Source of the DNA: Terrisporobacter petrolearius
GTDB lineage: Bacteria > Bacillota > Clostridia > Peptostreptococcales > Peptostreptococcaceae
Assembly (NCBI RefSeq): GCF_020748185.1
Contig: NZ_JAHZMO010000001.1
Coordinates: 186,001-250,000, forward strand
Direction: 5' to 3'
DNA: 64,000 nucleotides
Positions 16,718-26,227 of the stretch are shown in pieces. The number at the start of each line of letters is the position of its first letter. Position 1 is the first letter of the stretch. Below the pieces are notes generated by a model. That model was not told the DNA's origin, did no database searches, and saw only the letters and a program-made list of their open reading frames with translations. Position numbers and translations under genes: made by a program.

Positions 16718-17758
16718 TTGATGAACATATATGAAGAAGGCTTAAGCCTTTTAAGAGATAAGAAGAATTTTGTTTTAGCTAGTATAGTGAGTAGTACTGG
16801 TTCCACACCTAGGTCAAAAGGGACTCAAATGATAATAAGAGAAGATGGTTCCATATTCTCCACAGTAGGAGGGGGAAAAATGGAAGCATCTTGTATTGAA
16901 AAAGGTGTGAATTCAATTAAAAATAAGGAATCTTTTATTTACGAGTTTAATTTAGATAATAAAGATGCTAACAAATCAGAAATGGTTTGTGGAGGAAATG
17001 GAGAAATTCTTATAAATTATATGGACTGTAACGACAATAATAACTTATTAATTATGGAAAAAGCAGCTGAAGCTATAAAAAATCACAAAAAAGGATGGAT
17101 AGTTACAGTCTTAAGAAAAAATAAAAAAGAAATGCTATTTGTTGATGATAAAAATAATCTTATTGGACAATACTCAGGAAGCGAATTAATGAAAAATAAA
17201 TTAGAAAATGGCATAGAAAGATTAAGTATTCACTCTGATGCTATTGATGATGAAAAAATTGTTGTACAAAAGGTTCATACCATAGGAAAAGCTTATATAT
17301 TTGGAGCTGGTCATGTATCTAAAGAAACAGCAGCAATTTTAGATATAATAGAGTTTGAAACTATAGTTTTAGACGATAGAGATGAATTTGCAAATAAAGA
17401 AAGATTTCCAAACTCTGAGACTATTGTATTAGATAATTTAGAAGAAATAAGTGATTTAGGAATAGATGATGATAGTTATATTTTAATAATTACACGAGGA
17501 CACTTATATGACTATAACGTGCTCAATTGGGCATTAAGAACCGATGCATATTATATAGGAATGATAGGAAGTAAATCTAAGATTAATATGACTTATGAAA
17601 AACTTAAGAAGGATGGTTTTACAGAGGAAGATTTTAAAAGAGTTCATGCTCCAATAGGAATAAAGCTAGATGCAAAAACCCCAGGAGAAATAGCAGTAAG
17701 CATAGCAGGTGAGCTTATAAATGAAAGGGGAGCAAAAGAAAGAAGATTGGAAAAATGA
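16718..17758 (+). CDS. xdhC: XdhC-family molybdenum hydroxylase maturation factor
   Basis: XdhC proteins bind the molybdenum cofactor, protect its sulfurated form and insert it into xanthine-oxidase-family enzymes. The 346-residue protein has the N-terminal XdhC/CoxI domain (VSSTGSTPRSKGTQM near 24, VGGGKMEASC near 50) and the C-terminal Rossmann domain (AYIFGAGHVSKETAAIL near 192, GMIGSKSKI near 284). The start has AAGGGAGAAGAG before it at 16718, with a second in-frame ATG at 16721. It directly links the operon to activation of the mop product. The following gene overlaps it by 4 bases. Confidence 0.92.
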   Translation: MMNIYEEGLSLLRDKKNFVLASIVSSTGSTPRSKGTQMIIREDGSIFSTVGGGKMEASCIEKGVNSIKNKESFIYEFNLDNKDANKSEMVCGGNGEILINYMDCNDNNNLLIMEKAAEAIKNHKKGWIVTVLRKNKKEMLFVDDKNNLIGQYSGSELMKNKLENGIERLSIHSDAIDDEKIVVQKVHTIGKAYIFGAGHVSKETAAILDIIEFETIVLDDRDEFANKERFPNSETIVLDNLEEISDLGIDDDSYILIITRGHLYDYNVLNWALRTDAYYIGMIGSKSKINMTYEKLKKDGFTEEDFKRVHAPIGIKLDAKTPGEIAVSIAGELINERGAKERRLEK

Positions 17759-18900
17759 ATATAAGTGGATTAATTGTTGCTGCAGGTTTATCTTCAAGAA
17801 TGAAAGATTTTAAACCTTTAATGAAAGTAGAAAATAAGCCACTTATTATAAATACAATTAATAGCTTAAAACAAAGCGGCATAGAAGATATAAATATTGT
17901 TGTAGGTTATAAGGGAGAAGATATAGAAAATTGTGTGAAAAATCAAAATGTAAATATAATTTACAACAATAAATATGAAAGTACCTTTATGTATGATTCA
18001 TTTAAACTTGGACTAAATAAAATGAAAAATAGTTGCGATGCTATTATATTTTTACCTGGAGATGTAGGTTTTGTATCGAAATATACAATAGACTTATTGA
18101 TTCAAGAAATAAGTAAAAAAGAAAGTAAAATTGTTTATCCCGTATATAGAAATATCATAGGACATCCACCTATAATAAGTTGGAAATGTTTTGATTATTT
18201 GTTAAGCTACAATGGAAAAAATGGATTAAAAGGTGGACTAGACTATTTTGAAAGAGAATCTAAAGAAGTAGATACTCCAGATAAATTTATATTATGTGAT
18301 ATGGATTATAAAGAAGATTTTTATAAGGTGAAAAAGGATTTTGAAAATAGGCAATATTTATCTTATGAAGATTGTATTTATCTATTATCTTATTTCAATG
18401 TACCAAAGCCTATAGTTAAACATAGTATAAAGGTGAAACAAATATGTGAAGATTTAAGTCGCTTAATCAACAAGGAAAAAGAAATTATCAATATCAATTT
18501 AATTAATTCAGCCGCTATTTTACATGATATAAAAAGAGAAGAAAAAAATCATGAAAAGGTAGGGGCTGAGTTATTACATAATTTAGGATATGAAGAAATT
18601 GCCAGTATTGTAAAGAGCCATATGAGACTTGAAGAAGAAATGGAAAATTTAATAAATGAAAATACTATTTTGTATTATAGTGATAAATTAGTAGTAGAAG
18701 ATGAATTTTCAGATTCAGAAAAAAGATTCAAAATGAAATTAAATAAATATAAAAATGATAAAGAAATTAAAAAAAATATAATTAGAAAATATCAAATAAC
18801 CCTTAAGATAAAATCCAATATTATTTCAATAATTGGTAAAAATGAGTATGAAAAATTGGAGAATAAATGGAGGGGGAACAAGAATGATTTATTTAAATAA
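17755..18900 (+). CDS. MocA-like nucleotidyltransferase fused to an HD domain (DVU_1551-type)
   Basis: The 381-residue protein has two parts. Residues 1-190 form a MobA/MocA nucleotidyltransferase with LIVAAGLSSRMKDFKPLM near 5-22 and the acidic metal site LPGDVGFV near 101. MocA makes molybdopterin cytosine dinucleotide, the cofactor form of MOP. Residues about 215-340 form an HD phosphohydrolase-like domain (His near 223, HDIKREEKNHE near 257, SHMRLEEE). It overlaps xdhC by 4 bases. The fusion suggests that nucleotide addition and a phosphohydrolase step are combined. Whether the nucleotide is CTP cannot be read from the sequence. Confidence 0.87.
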   Translation: MNISGLIVAAGLSSRMKDFKPLMKVENKPLIINTINSLKQSGIEDINIVVGYKGEDIENCVKNQNVNIIYNNKYESTFMYDSFKLGLNKMKNSCDAIIFLPGDVGFVSKYTIDLLIQEISKKESKIVYPVYRNIIGHPPIISWKCFDYLLSYNGKNGLKGGLDYFERESKEVDTPDKFILCDMDYKEDFYKVKKDFENRQYLSYEDCIYLLSYFNVPKPIVKHSIKVKQICEDLSRLINKEKEIININLINSAAILHDIKREEKNHEKVGAELLHNLGYEEIASIVKSHMRLEEEMENLINENTILYYSDKLVVEDEFSDSEKRFKMKLNKYKNDKEIKKNIIRKYQITLKIKSNIISIIGKNEYEKLENKWRGNKNDLFK

Positions 18901-20002
18901 TGGAGCTACATCTTGGCCTAAGCCCAAGTGCGTTTTTGATGCTATGCAAAAGGCATTAAATGAATTGCCGTGTAGCGCCCACAGAAGTGGATTTGATGAA
19001 GAAGACAATTGTAACTGTAGGCAGCTATTAGCAAGATTACTTCAAGTGGACAATCCTAATGATATTGTCTATGGTAGTAATGCTACATTTGGACTTAATT
19101 TAGCCATACAAGGATTTGAGTTTAATGAAGGAGATAAAGTTTTAACTACAGCAGCAGAGCATAATTCAGTACTAAGACCACTGTATTATCTTCAAAAGAA
19201 AAAAGTTATTGAATATGAAATAATTGATGTAAATGAAGAAGGAAGAATAGATTTCCACTTGTGGGAAAAAACAATTAAAGAAATACATCCTAGAATGGTT
19301 ATATTTACACATGCATCCAATGTAACTGGAGCAATTAACGATGCAGAAAAATTAGCTGTTATTGCGAAAAAATATAATTGTGTAGTACTTCTAGATGCTT
19401 CTCAAAGTTTAGGTTTAGTAGATGTATTGCCACAAAAGTGGGATATAGATATGGTAGCGTTTACAGGCCATAAATACTTGCTTGGTCCTCAAGGAACAGG
19501 TGGCCTTTATGTATCACCTAAAATCAAATTAAATCCTGTTTTACAAGGTGGAACGGGAATATATAGCGATGAAAATACAATGCCAGAAGAAATGCCTTTG
19601 AAATTAGAAGCGGGAACACCAAATGATATTTCATTTAAAGGCTTAGAAGAGGCTTTAAGATGGAGTTTTAAAAATCCTTTAAATAAAGATAGTATAGATT
19701 ATTTAGTTAATAAAATAAAAACAGAATTGAAAAAAATTAATGTTAATGTAATAGACGTAAGTGGAGAAATAACTCCAGTAATATCATTTACTATGGAAGA
19801 TTACAGCGTAAACGAAGTAGGAGAAATACTTCAAATGAGCTTTGACATTATATGTAGAAGTGGACTTCATTGTGCACCTTTGATTCACAAATGTTTAAAT
19901 ACATCACCAAGTGGAACTGTTAGAATTAGTTTATCCAGATTTACTACAGAAGAAGAGGTAGATTATTTTATTAGTTCTATAAAGGATATAATAGATGGAT
20001 AA
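18884..20002 (+). CDS. Class V aminotransferase / cysteine desulfurase-like protein (EF2568 type)
   Basis: The 372-residue PLP enzyme resembles SufS-type cysteine desulfurases and selenocysteine lyases. The start is placed at 18884 because GGAGGGGGAA lies 7 bases upstream and the protein then begins MIYLNNGATSWPKP as in its relatives; it overlaps the previous gene by 17 bases. Lys197 in TGHKYLLG is the likely PLP lysine, and Cys330 in SGLHCAP is the position of the persulfide-forming cysteine. The EF2568 subfamily is known from selenium-linked molybdenum hydroxylase clusters. It probably supplies sulfur, or selenium, for the terminal ligand of the Mo site. Confidence 0.87.
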   Translation: MIYLNNGATSWPKPKCVFDAMQKALNELPCSAHRSGFDEEDNCNCRQLLARLLQVDNPNDIVYGSNATFGLNLAIQGFEFNEGDKVLTTAAEHNSVLRPLYYLQKKKVIEYEIIDVNEEGRIDFHLWEKTIKEIHPRMVIFTHASNVTGAINDAEKLAVIAKKYNCVVLLDASQSLGLVDVLPQKWDIDMVAFTGHKYLLGPQGTGGLYVSPKIKLNPVLQGGTGIYSDENTMPEEMPLKLEAGTPNDISFKGLEEALRWSFKNPLNKDSIDYLVNKIKTELKKINVNVIDVSGEITPVISFTMEDYSVNEVGEILQMSFDIICRSGLHCAPLIHKCLNTSPSGTVRISLSRFTTEEEVDYFISSIKDIIDG

Positions 20003-20279
20003 GTTTAAAGTAAAAAAAGTTGATAATTGCTTTAAAAATAGTCAAACGTATGAGTATAAATTAAATGTGGAAATAAACACAGAATTTCTTGAAAAGTTCC
20101 AAGGCTTAGGTAAACTAGAGATAAAAAATTTTAGACGACCAATTTTTATGATTGATTGTGAAAATGAAAATAAAATTAAAGGAGTTATTAATTCTAAGAT
20201 CATAAGAGTGAGTTTTCCAGATTATGTATATGAAGAAAGAAAAGAAGCTTTTGAAAAATTTTTAAATGAACTTTTATAG
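19995..20279 (+). CDS. Unrecognised 94-residue protein of the Mo-hydroxylase accessory operon
   Basis: I do not recognise this small protein. It is hydrophilic, basic at the start (MDKFKVKKVDNCFKN) and appears to alternate strands and helices, with cysteines at about 12 and 55 only. No membrane segment or CxxC motif is present. It overlaps the aminotransferase by 8 bases and precedes the radical SAM gene by 27, so it is translated as part of the operon. A carrier or adaptor for the desulfurase is one possibility, inferred only from position. Confidence 0.75.
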   Translation: MDKFKVKKVDNCFKNSQTYEYKLNVEINTEFLEKFQGLGKLEIKNFRRPIFMIDCENENKIKGVINSKIIRVSFPDYVYEERKEAFEKFLNELL

Positions 20280-20306
20280 TCATAACATATTGCTAGGGGG
20301 TAAACT

Positions 20307-21632
20307 ATGGGAAGAATATTAGGTCAAGTGGAGAGTTTATGTCCTTATTGTTTTAAAAAAATAGTAGGACAAAAAGTAGAATATGAAGATCAAGTATATT
20401 TGGAAAAATCTTGTGAAGAACATGGATTTTTTAAAACACTAATCTGGGAAGGAAAGGATTACGAAACTTGGAGCGATGTGGAAAAATTTAAAAAGCCTAA
20501 TGTAGTAAGTAGTGAAGTAAATAAGGGGTGTCCCTATGATTGTGGCATCTGTAGTGAACATAGACAAGAAACTTGTTGTGTATTACTGGAAATAACAGAT
20601 AGATGTAATTTAAAATGTCCCATTTGCTTTGCTTCATCCAATGAAAATATAAAGGAAGATGTAAGTATAAAAAGAATTAGTGAATACTATGATTATTTAA
20701 TGGCGTGTGGAGGTCCTTATAATATTCAGCTATCAGGAGGAGAACCAACTCTTAGAGATGATTTAGATGAGATAATTAAAATTGGAAGAGAAAAAGGTTT
20801 TACCTTTTTTCAATTAAATACGAATGGTATTAGAATTGGAGAAGATGAAAATTATATAAAAGCTTTGGTCCGTGCAGGATTAAATACAGTATTTTTACAA
20901 TTTGATGGTCTTAGTGATGAAGTATATTATAAACTTAGAGGTAAAAAATTACTTAGAATAAAACTAAAGGCCATAGAAAATTGTAAAAAAGCAGGAGTAG
21001 GAGTAGTTCTTGTTCCTACCATAATGCAAGATGTAAATGTTAATCAAATAGGGAAAATCATTAATTTTGCCATAGATAATATGCCTGCCATAAGGGGAGT
21101 ACATTTTCAACCAGTAAGCTTCTTTGGAAGGTATGAAAATAGAGATGAAAGCTATAGAATAACAATTCCAAAAATGTTAAGAGAAATAAAAAAACAAATG
21201 AAAGGTAAGATGAAAATAGAAAACTTTATGGGTGGTGGAGCAGAAAATTCATACTGTTCCTTTCATGGAAATTTCATAGTAAATGAGGATAAAAGTTTAA
21301 AGCCTTTAGGTAGTAAAAGTAATTGTTGTTGCAAACCAACTTCTTCAAAACAATCTAGAGAGTTTGTGGCAAAACAATGGTCAGCTGTAAAAAATTCCTC
21401 AAATAAAAAAGATGCTAAAAATAATTTTACAAAGTCTTTAGATGATTTTCTAGATAGATTTGATAATTATACTTTGGCCATATCTGCCATGCTATTTCAA
21501 GATGTATGGAATGTGGATTTAGATAGGCTAAAACAATGTTATATACATGTAGTAAGTGAAGATATGAAACTTATACCTTTTTGTGCATACAACTTAACAA
21601 ATATAGATAATAAAAGTTTGTATAGGAGATAA
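20307..21632 (+). CDS. Radical SAM protein (DVU_1554-type, TrsS-like)
   Basis: The 441-residue protein has the radical SAM signature CNLKCPIC at about residues 100-107 with the GGE-like stretch LSGGEPTLR near 146. An N-terminal CPYC pair and a CPYDCGICSEH segment near 76 may bind a further metal. A rare run of three cysteines (SNCCCKP, near 345) and YCSFHGN lie in the C-terminal half. I recall relatives annotated as radical SAM (seleno)proteins; here no in-frame TGA is needed, so it would be the cysteine form. It is preceded by AGGGGG. It probably performs a difficult carbon or chalcogen transfer in the pathway; the substrate is unknown. Confidence 0.85.
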   Translation: MGRILGQVESLCPYCFKKIVGQKVEYEDQVYLEKSCEEHGFFKTLIWEGKDYETWSDVEKFKKPNVVSSEVNKGCPYDCGICSEHRQETCCVLLEITDRCNLKCPICFASSNENIKEDVSIKRISEYYDYLMACGGPYNIQLSGGEPTLRDDLDEIIKIGREKGFTFFQLNTNGIRIGEDENYIKALVRAGLNTVFLQFDGLSDEVYYKLRGKKLLRIKLKAIENCKKAGVGVVLVPTIMQDVNVNQIGKIINFAIDNMPAIRGVHFQPVSFFGRYENRDESYRITIPKMLREIKKQMKGKMKIENFMGGGAENSYCSFHGNFIVNEDKSLKPLGSKSNCCCKPTSSKQSREFVAKQWSAVKNSSNKKDAKNNFTKSLDDFLDRFDNYTLAISAMLFQDVWNVDLDRLKQCYIHVVSEDMKLIPFCAYNLTNIDNKSLYRR

Positions 21633-21635
21633 TGT

Positions 21636-22955
21636 ATGAGATTAGATAATTGGATATGTGAAAAAATTAAAATAAAGAACAAATTAAGTAGAGAAGAACT
21701 AGAAAAATACCAATTAAATGCATTAAATAATTTAATTAAATATGTAAAAGAAAACTCACCTTTTTATAAAGAATTATATAAAAATTTAGATGAAATAAAT
21801 TCTTTAGATGAGTTATACAAAATACCAATTATTAATAAAGATGATATTATTGAAAATGGAAATAAAATGGTTTGTGTTAATCAAAGTGAGATAAGTCGAA
21901 TAGTTTCACTAGATACATCTGGAACAGTGGGTAAATGTAAAAGAATTTATTTCACTGAAGAAGATCAAAAACTTACAATTGATTTTTTTATGCAAGGACT
22001 TAGTTTTCTTGTTAAAAATGATGATGTAATGATGATTATGCTTCCTTTTGAAAGAGAAAATAGTGTGGGGGATCTAATAAAACAATCTTTAGAAATTATG
22101 AAGGTTAAACCTGTTATGAATGGGACTTTATCTTCTTTTAAGAAAACTACAGATATTATAATAAGTAATAAAGTAAACTCTATTGTAGGTATGCCAACTG
22201 AAATTTTAGCTTTAGGAAGATATATAAAAAAAGAAAATTTACCTATAAAAATTAAGAGTATTTTATTAAGTGCGGATATGGTAAATAAAACATTGATTGA
22301 AAAAATAAAGAATATATATAATTGTGAAGTCTTTAATCATTTTGGAATGACAGAAACTGGCCTTGGATGTGCAGTCGACTGTAATTATCATGAGGGAATG
22401 CATATTAGAGAAAATGATTTGATAGTAGAAATTGTAAATCCTGTCACAAAAGAAAAAGTAAAAGACGGAGTAAGCGGGGAAATATTAATTACTACTTTAA
22501 CGAGAAAAGCAATGCCACTTATAAGGTATGCAACTGGAGATATATCTTCTTTCGCAGTAGGGAGCTGTAACTGTTCTAGTGTTTTAAAAAGGCTAGAACA
22601 ATTAAGATATAGAATGGATGATAGGGCGCATATAGGTAGAAATTTGTATATAAATATTAATTCCATAGATAGTAAGTTATTTAATTTGAATAACCTTATA
22701 AATTATAAAGTAGGTGTGGAAAATATTCATAATTATTATGAACTAAAATTACAACTTGTTTTATTTCAAGAGGAAAAAATAATTTTATCTAATGACAATG
22801 AAAAATTGAAAATAAAGATTAAAAATTTGTTGTTAAAAAATCCAAGGATTAAGAAGTCCTATGAAATGGGAATCTTAAAAATGCATATAAATCTAATGTA
22901 CACAGATGAATATATTAATTTATATAGAGGAAAGAGAAAAATTAACTCTATTTAA
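21636..22955 (+). CDS. AMP-forming acyl-CoA ligase-like enzyme (DVU_1553-type)
   Basis: The 439-residue protein resembles phenylacetate-CoA ligase-type adenylating enzymes. The ATP loop reads TSGTVGKCKRIYF near 92, the aromatic motif HFGMTETG near 233 and the YATGD motif near 298. Family members activate a carboxylate as acyl-AMP, usually followed by thioester formation. It starts 3 bases after the radical SAM gene. Its presence means the pathway probably handles an organic acid, which a simple cofactor-sulfuration route would not need. The acid and its acceptor are unknown. Confidence 0.85.
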   Translation: MRLDNWICEKIKIKNKLSREELEKYQLNALNNLIKYVKENSPFYKELYKNLDEINSLDELYKIPIINKDDIIENGNKMVCVNQSEISRIVSLDTSGTVGKCKRIYFTEEDQKLTIDFFMQGLSFLVKNDDVMMIMLPFERENSVGDLIKQSLEIMKVKPVMNGTLSSFKKTTDIIISNKVNSIVGMPTEILALGRYIKKENLPIKIKSILLSADMVNKTLIEKIKNIYNCEVFNHFGMTETGLGCAVDCNYHEGMHIRENDLIVEIVNPVTKEKVKDGVSGEILITTLTRKAMPLIRYATGDISSFAVGSCNCSSVLKRLEQLRYRMDDRAHIGRNLYININSIDSKLFNLNNLINYKVGVENIHNYYELKLQLVLFQEEKIILSNDNEKLKIKIKNLLLKNPRIKKSYEMGILKMHINLMYTDEYINLYRGKRKINSI

Positions 22956-22967
22956 AAAGGATGAATT

Positions 22968-23546
22968 ATGAACATTTATTTAGTAAGGCATGGAGAGCTA
23001 TACTGGGAAGATAATATAAAAAAATGTATAGGAATTACAGATATTAATTTAAATGAAAAAGGTATTGAAAGAGCTGAATTAGTAGGTTTATATTTAAAGG
23101 ATAAAAATATTAGCAAAATATATACGAGTAGTTTAAACAGATGTAAAAAATCTGCAGAGATTATATCGTCTATTCTAAATGTACCTTATCATGTAGATAA
23201 TCAACTAGTAGAAATAAATATGGGTATATGGGAAAATAAATCCTTTGATTACATTAAAGTGAAATATCAAAAACAGTATGAAAATAGAGGGAAAAACCTA
23301 TCAACTTTTAGAATTAAAGATGGGGAAACATTTGAAGAATGTTATGAAAGATCAAATAGTGTATTTAGGAAATTATGTGAAGAAAATTATAATAATAGTA
23401 TTGCTATATTATGCCACAGTGGTGTTATAAAATCTATAATCTGTTCTATTGAAAAGATACCTTTAGATGAAATATTAAGTATTAAATTAGAATATGGACA
23501 TATTATACATATTAATTACAATAAAAAACAGTATAAAATAGTATAA
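22968..23546 (+). CDS. Histidine phosphatase family protein (DVU_1552-type, CobC-like)
   Basis: The 192-residue protein has the phosphoglycerate-mutase/phosphatase signature YLVRHGE with catalytic His8, an arginine in SSLNRCKKSAEII near 61, and the second histidine in AILCHSG near 149. It resembles alpha-ribazole phosphatase CobC. It starts 12 bases after the ligase behind AAAAGGATG and is the last gene of the operon, followed by a strong terminator. It probably removes a phosphate from a pathway intermediate. Confidence 0.85.
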   Translation: MNIYLVRHGELYWEDNIKKCIGITDINLNEKGIERAELVGLYLKDKNISKIYTSSLNRCKKSAEIISSILNVPYHVDNQLVEINMGIWENKSFDYIKVKYQKQYENRGKNLSTFRIKDGETFEECYERSNSVFRKLCEENYNNSIAILCHSGVIKSIICSIEKIPLDEILSIKLEYGHIIHINYNKKQYKIV

Positions 23547-23550
23547 AAAG

Positions 23551-23591
23551 CCATGAAATATAGATAAAAAATCTATATTTCATGGTTTTTT
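23551..23591 (+). terminator. Terminator of the accessory operon
   Basis: A perfect 15-bp stem (CCATGAAATATAGAT at 23551-23565 with its complement at 23571-23585) has a 5-base loop and a run of six T residues. Confidence 0.85.
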
Positions 23592-23685
23592 ACTTTTAAT
23601 AATGAAAAATGCAAAGTTTTACATAGACTTTATAATAAAGATAAAGCACACTTTTATTATTTACATAATGAATTTGAAAATAATA

Positions 23686-23718
23686 AAAAATCCTAGCCAA
23701 ACAATAGCTAGGATTTTT
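23686..23718 (+). terminator. Second terminator-like hairpin upstream of the orphan kinase
   Basis: AAAAATCCTAGC pairs with GCTAGGATTTTT around a 9-base loop. The A and T flanks make it usable in both directions. No gene is visible between this hairpin and the previous terminator. Confidence 0.65.
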
Positions 23719-23828
23719 AAATTCTCATAAACGCTATATTTATTAATAAAAATTTGTTACTATATATTTGTGTAATATTATCAAAAATGGCAATATAAAA
23801 GAGAGATATATATAGGGGGATTAAATTT

Positions 23829-25811
23829 ATGATTAACAATATCATAAGTGATAGGAGCTTAATAGAAAAAGAAAAGAAACTATTTGAAAAGATAATATTT
23901 TTCGTATTATTAGTTTGTTGTATTTATGTTTTCAATATATTTTCTAAAATGGGGGAAGAAAAATCTTATTTAGAATCTACTTTATTTTTTATAAGAAGTT
24001 TTAGTTCTATACTATCCGTATTGGCTTTTGGGAGTTGTTTAATTTCTTATAATAGATTAAAAAAAGATAGTATTTTTGTTATATCTTTAATGTATCTAGG
24101 ATTATCTATAGGAATAGTATCTGGGCAAATAGATTTTCTTAGCTTTTATTATGAAGAGTATAACTTGTTTAGTTATATTACTGTATCTACTTCTATTCTT
24201 AGGATTATTTTGCTATTAATAGCTATAATTCCTAAAAGTAAAATTAAAACATTAATTGTTAATAATAAAAAAATATCAATTATATTTGTAGTGTTGTATA
24301 CGATACTATTTAATTTAGTAGAAAAAAATCTTAGCTTTCTTCACTATCTTTATAGTACAGATTTTTTTATAATATATAATTATTTTCTAACATTAGTATA
24401 CCTTATTTGTGCAATAAGACTACTTGCTATAGGTATTAAGGACAAAGAATATATATTTGTAGTATTAGCTTCTAGTATTTTTATGCTAGCTATCAAGGCA
24501 ATTTATGCAGTATATGCAGTAGATACAACATCATTTTATGCGAAGTTAACATCGGTGTCTATTACGTACATAATATTTTTAATTATTATTGCTGGGTCTT
24601 TTATTGAATTATATTTGTACATAAATAGAACAAAAATACTTAATGAAAATTTAAGTCTTTTTTACAATTTAACTGATAACCATAAACATAGTTTTATGTT
24701 TATTTGCAGAGAAGATGGAGAAATAATATATGGGAATAAAAAGTTTAAAGACTATTACAAAATTAATTCACCTGAAGATGTAAAAAGAGTTAAGTTGTCA
24801 TTTGCAATATTAGCTAATAAATTAGAGAATAAGGATGAAATTATAAAAAGCTTAAACACTAAAGGGGTATGGAGAGGAATAATTAAAAATCCAGATGAAA
24901 GTAGATCAGTAGATTGTTCATTACAAGTTATTGAAACATTAGATGCAAAAAAAGAGTTTGCCATAACTTATATGGATGTATCAAAATTAATACGTAAAGA
25001 ATTAGAGTTAGAAAAATTAAAGGTATACAACAAAGAGAAGACCGAATTTATGTCTAATATATCTCATGAGCTTAGAACTCCAATAAATATTTTTTATTCA
25101 ACAATTCAACTTCTTGATATTTCACTAGCAAAATCAGATAAAGATTTTAAGCAAATGTATAGAAGATATAGAAAAACATTACATGTAAATTGCAAGAGGA
25201 TGTTAAGGTTAATTAATAATGTGGTTGATATTTCTAAAATAGAAACAGGAATATTAAAAGGAAAATTTGATTATTATAACATAATTGCCATAGTTGAGGA
25301 TGTAACTTTATCTGTTGTAAATTATGCTCAATTAAAATCTATTAATATACAATTTGACACTAATGAAGAAGAATTTATAGCAAAATGTGATCCATCTATG
25401 ATAGAGAGGGCCTTGTTAAATTTACTTTCAAATGCTATAAAATTCACTCCTGAAAATAAAAATATTTATGTTAATATATATGTCAATGATGACTTTGCAG
25501 AAATTAATATAAAAGATGAAGGTATTGGAATATCAAAGAGTGATAAGACTGCCATATTTGAAAGGTTCGTTCAGGCAGACAAATCATTGACTAGAGAGAA
25601 TGAAGGTAGTGGTATAGGATTAAGCATAGTAAAATCTATAATTGATATTCATGATGGCTATATTAGTGTTGAAAGTAAAGTTGGTGAAGGTAGTACTTTC
25701 AAAATAATACTTCCTAATAGATGCGATGAGTGTATTGATTATAAAATTTACGATATAAGTAACTACAATACAGAATTAGAATTATCTGATATATATGAAA
25801 TATTAGTATAA
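23829..25811 (+). CDS. Membrane sensor histidine kinase with PAS domain
   Basis: The 660-residue protein has about eight hydrophobic spans in residues 20-265 (a MASE3-like integral membrane sensor is my best guess), a PAS-like region about 280-385, a dimerisation/phosphoacceptor domain with MSNISHELRTP (His near 413) and a HATPase domain with NLLSNAIKFTPE, DEGIGIS and GSGIGLSIVK. GGGGGATTAAATTT precedes the ATG. No response regulator gene lies beside it and no receiver domain is fused, so the partner is elsewhere. The final 25 residues after the ATPase domain are acidic and unassigned. Confidence 0.9.
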   Translation: MINNIISDRSLIEKEKKLFEKIIFFVLLVCCIYVFNIFSKMGEEKSYLESTLFFIRSFSSILSVLAFGSCLISYNRLKKDSIFVISLMYLGLSIGIVSGQIDFLSFYYEEYNLFSYITVSTSILRIILLLIAIIPKSKIKTLIVNNKKISIIFVVLYTILFNLVEKNLSFLHYLYSTDFFIIYNYFLTLVYLICAIRLLAIGIKDKEYIFVVLASSIFMLAIKAIYAVYAVDTTSFYAKLTSVSITYIIFLIIIAGSFIELYLYINRTKILNENLSLFYNLTDNHKHSFMFICREDGEIIYGNKKFKDYYKINSPEDVKRVKLSFAILANKLENKDEIIKSLNTKGVWRGIIKNPDESRSVDCSLQVIETLDAKKEFAITYMDVSKLIRKELELEKLKVYNKEKTEFMSNISHELRTPINIFYSTIQLLDISLAKSDKDFKQMYRRYRKTLHVNCKRMLRLINNVVDISKIETGILKGKFDYYNIIAIVEDVTLSVVNYAQLKSINIQFDTNEEEFIAKCDPSMIERALLNLLSNAIKFTPENKNIYVNIYVNDDFAEINIKDEGIGISKSDKTAIFERFVQADKSLTRENEGSGIGLSIVKSIIDIHDGYISVESKVGEGSTFKIILPNRCDECIDYKIYDISNYNTELELSDIYEILV

Positions 25812-25835
25812 AAATCCCCTTTTTGGGGATTTTTA
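25811..25835 (+). terminator. Terminator after the orphan kinase
   Basis: AAAATCCCC pairs with GGGGATTTT around TTTTT and is followed by T residues. It begins directly at the stop codon. Confidence 0.85.
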
Positions 25836-25916
25836 TTGCCATAAACTTAAGAGTTATGATAATATTTAACGAATTTAAGTAAGAATACTATTAATATTAT
25901 TTCAGGAGTGTATCAA

Positions 25917-26187
25917 TATAATAAGTGGAATATTTTAAAAAATCCAAAATACACAATAGGCCAAATAAAAGAAATTAATTCACAAGTAATTTATTCAAAT
26001 GACTAAACTTATTTAAATGCAAGAATACTATTTGGATGTGTAGATATTGGGCAGAGCCATTAGCTAAGAGATGTGTTGTAATTATGAATATGATATGGAA
26101 ATTGTTCATACTGATTTAAAAATGGGAATTATGTATAAAATTTTCTACCAATTATTATTACCCGGAAAGATTAAAGTTCTTATTTAA
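25917..26187 (+). pseudogene. Possible decayed gene remnant
   Basis: Within the 566-base gene-free stretch before the iron operon, two adjacent frames read like protein between stop codons: YNKWNILKNPKYTIGQIKEI and YLNARILFGCVDIGQS in one frame, then EYDMEIVHTDLKMGIMYKIF in the next. At least two stops and one frameshift separate them. I cannot name the parent family. AT-rich chance reading is a real alternative. Confidence 0.3.
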
Positions 26188-26227
26188 TAAAAGAGAAGAT
26201 AAAAAGCGTTTAACTATATGAGAAAAC

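Noticed and set aside
20307-21632. Selenocysteine codon in the radical SAM gene
   Set aside because: The frame reads through without an internal TGA and the conserved positions are cysteines, so no selenoprotein is needed here.
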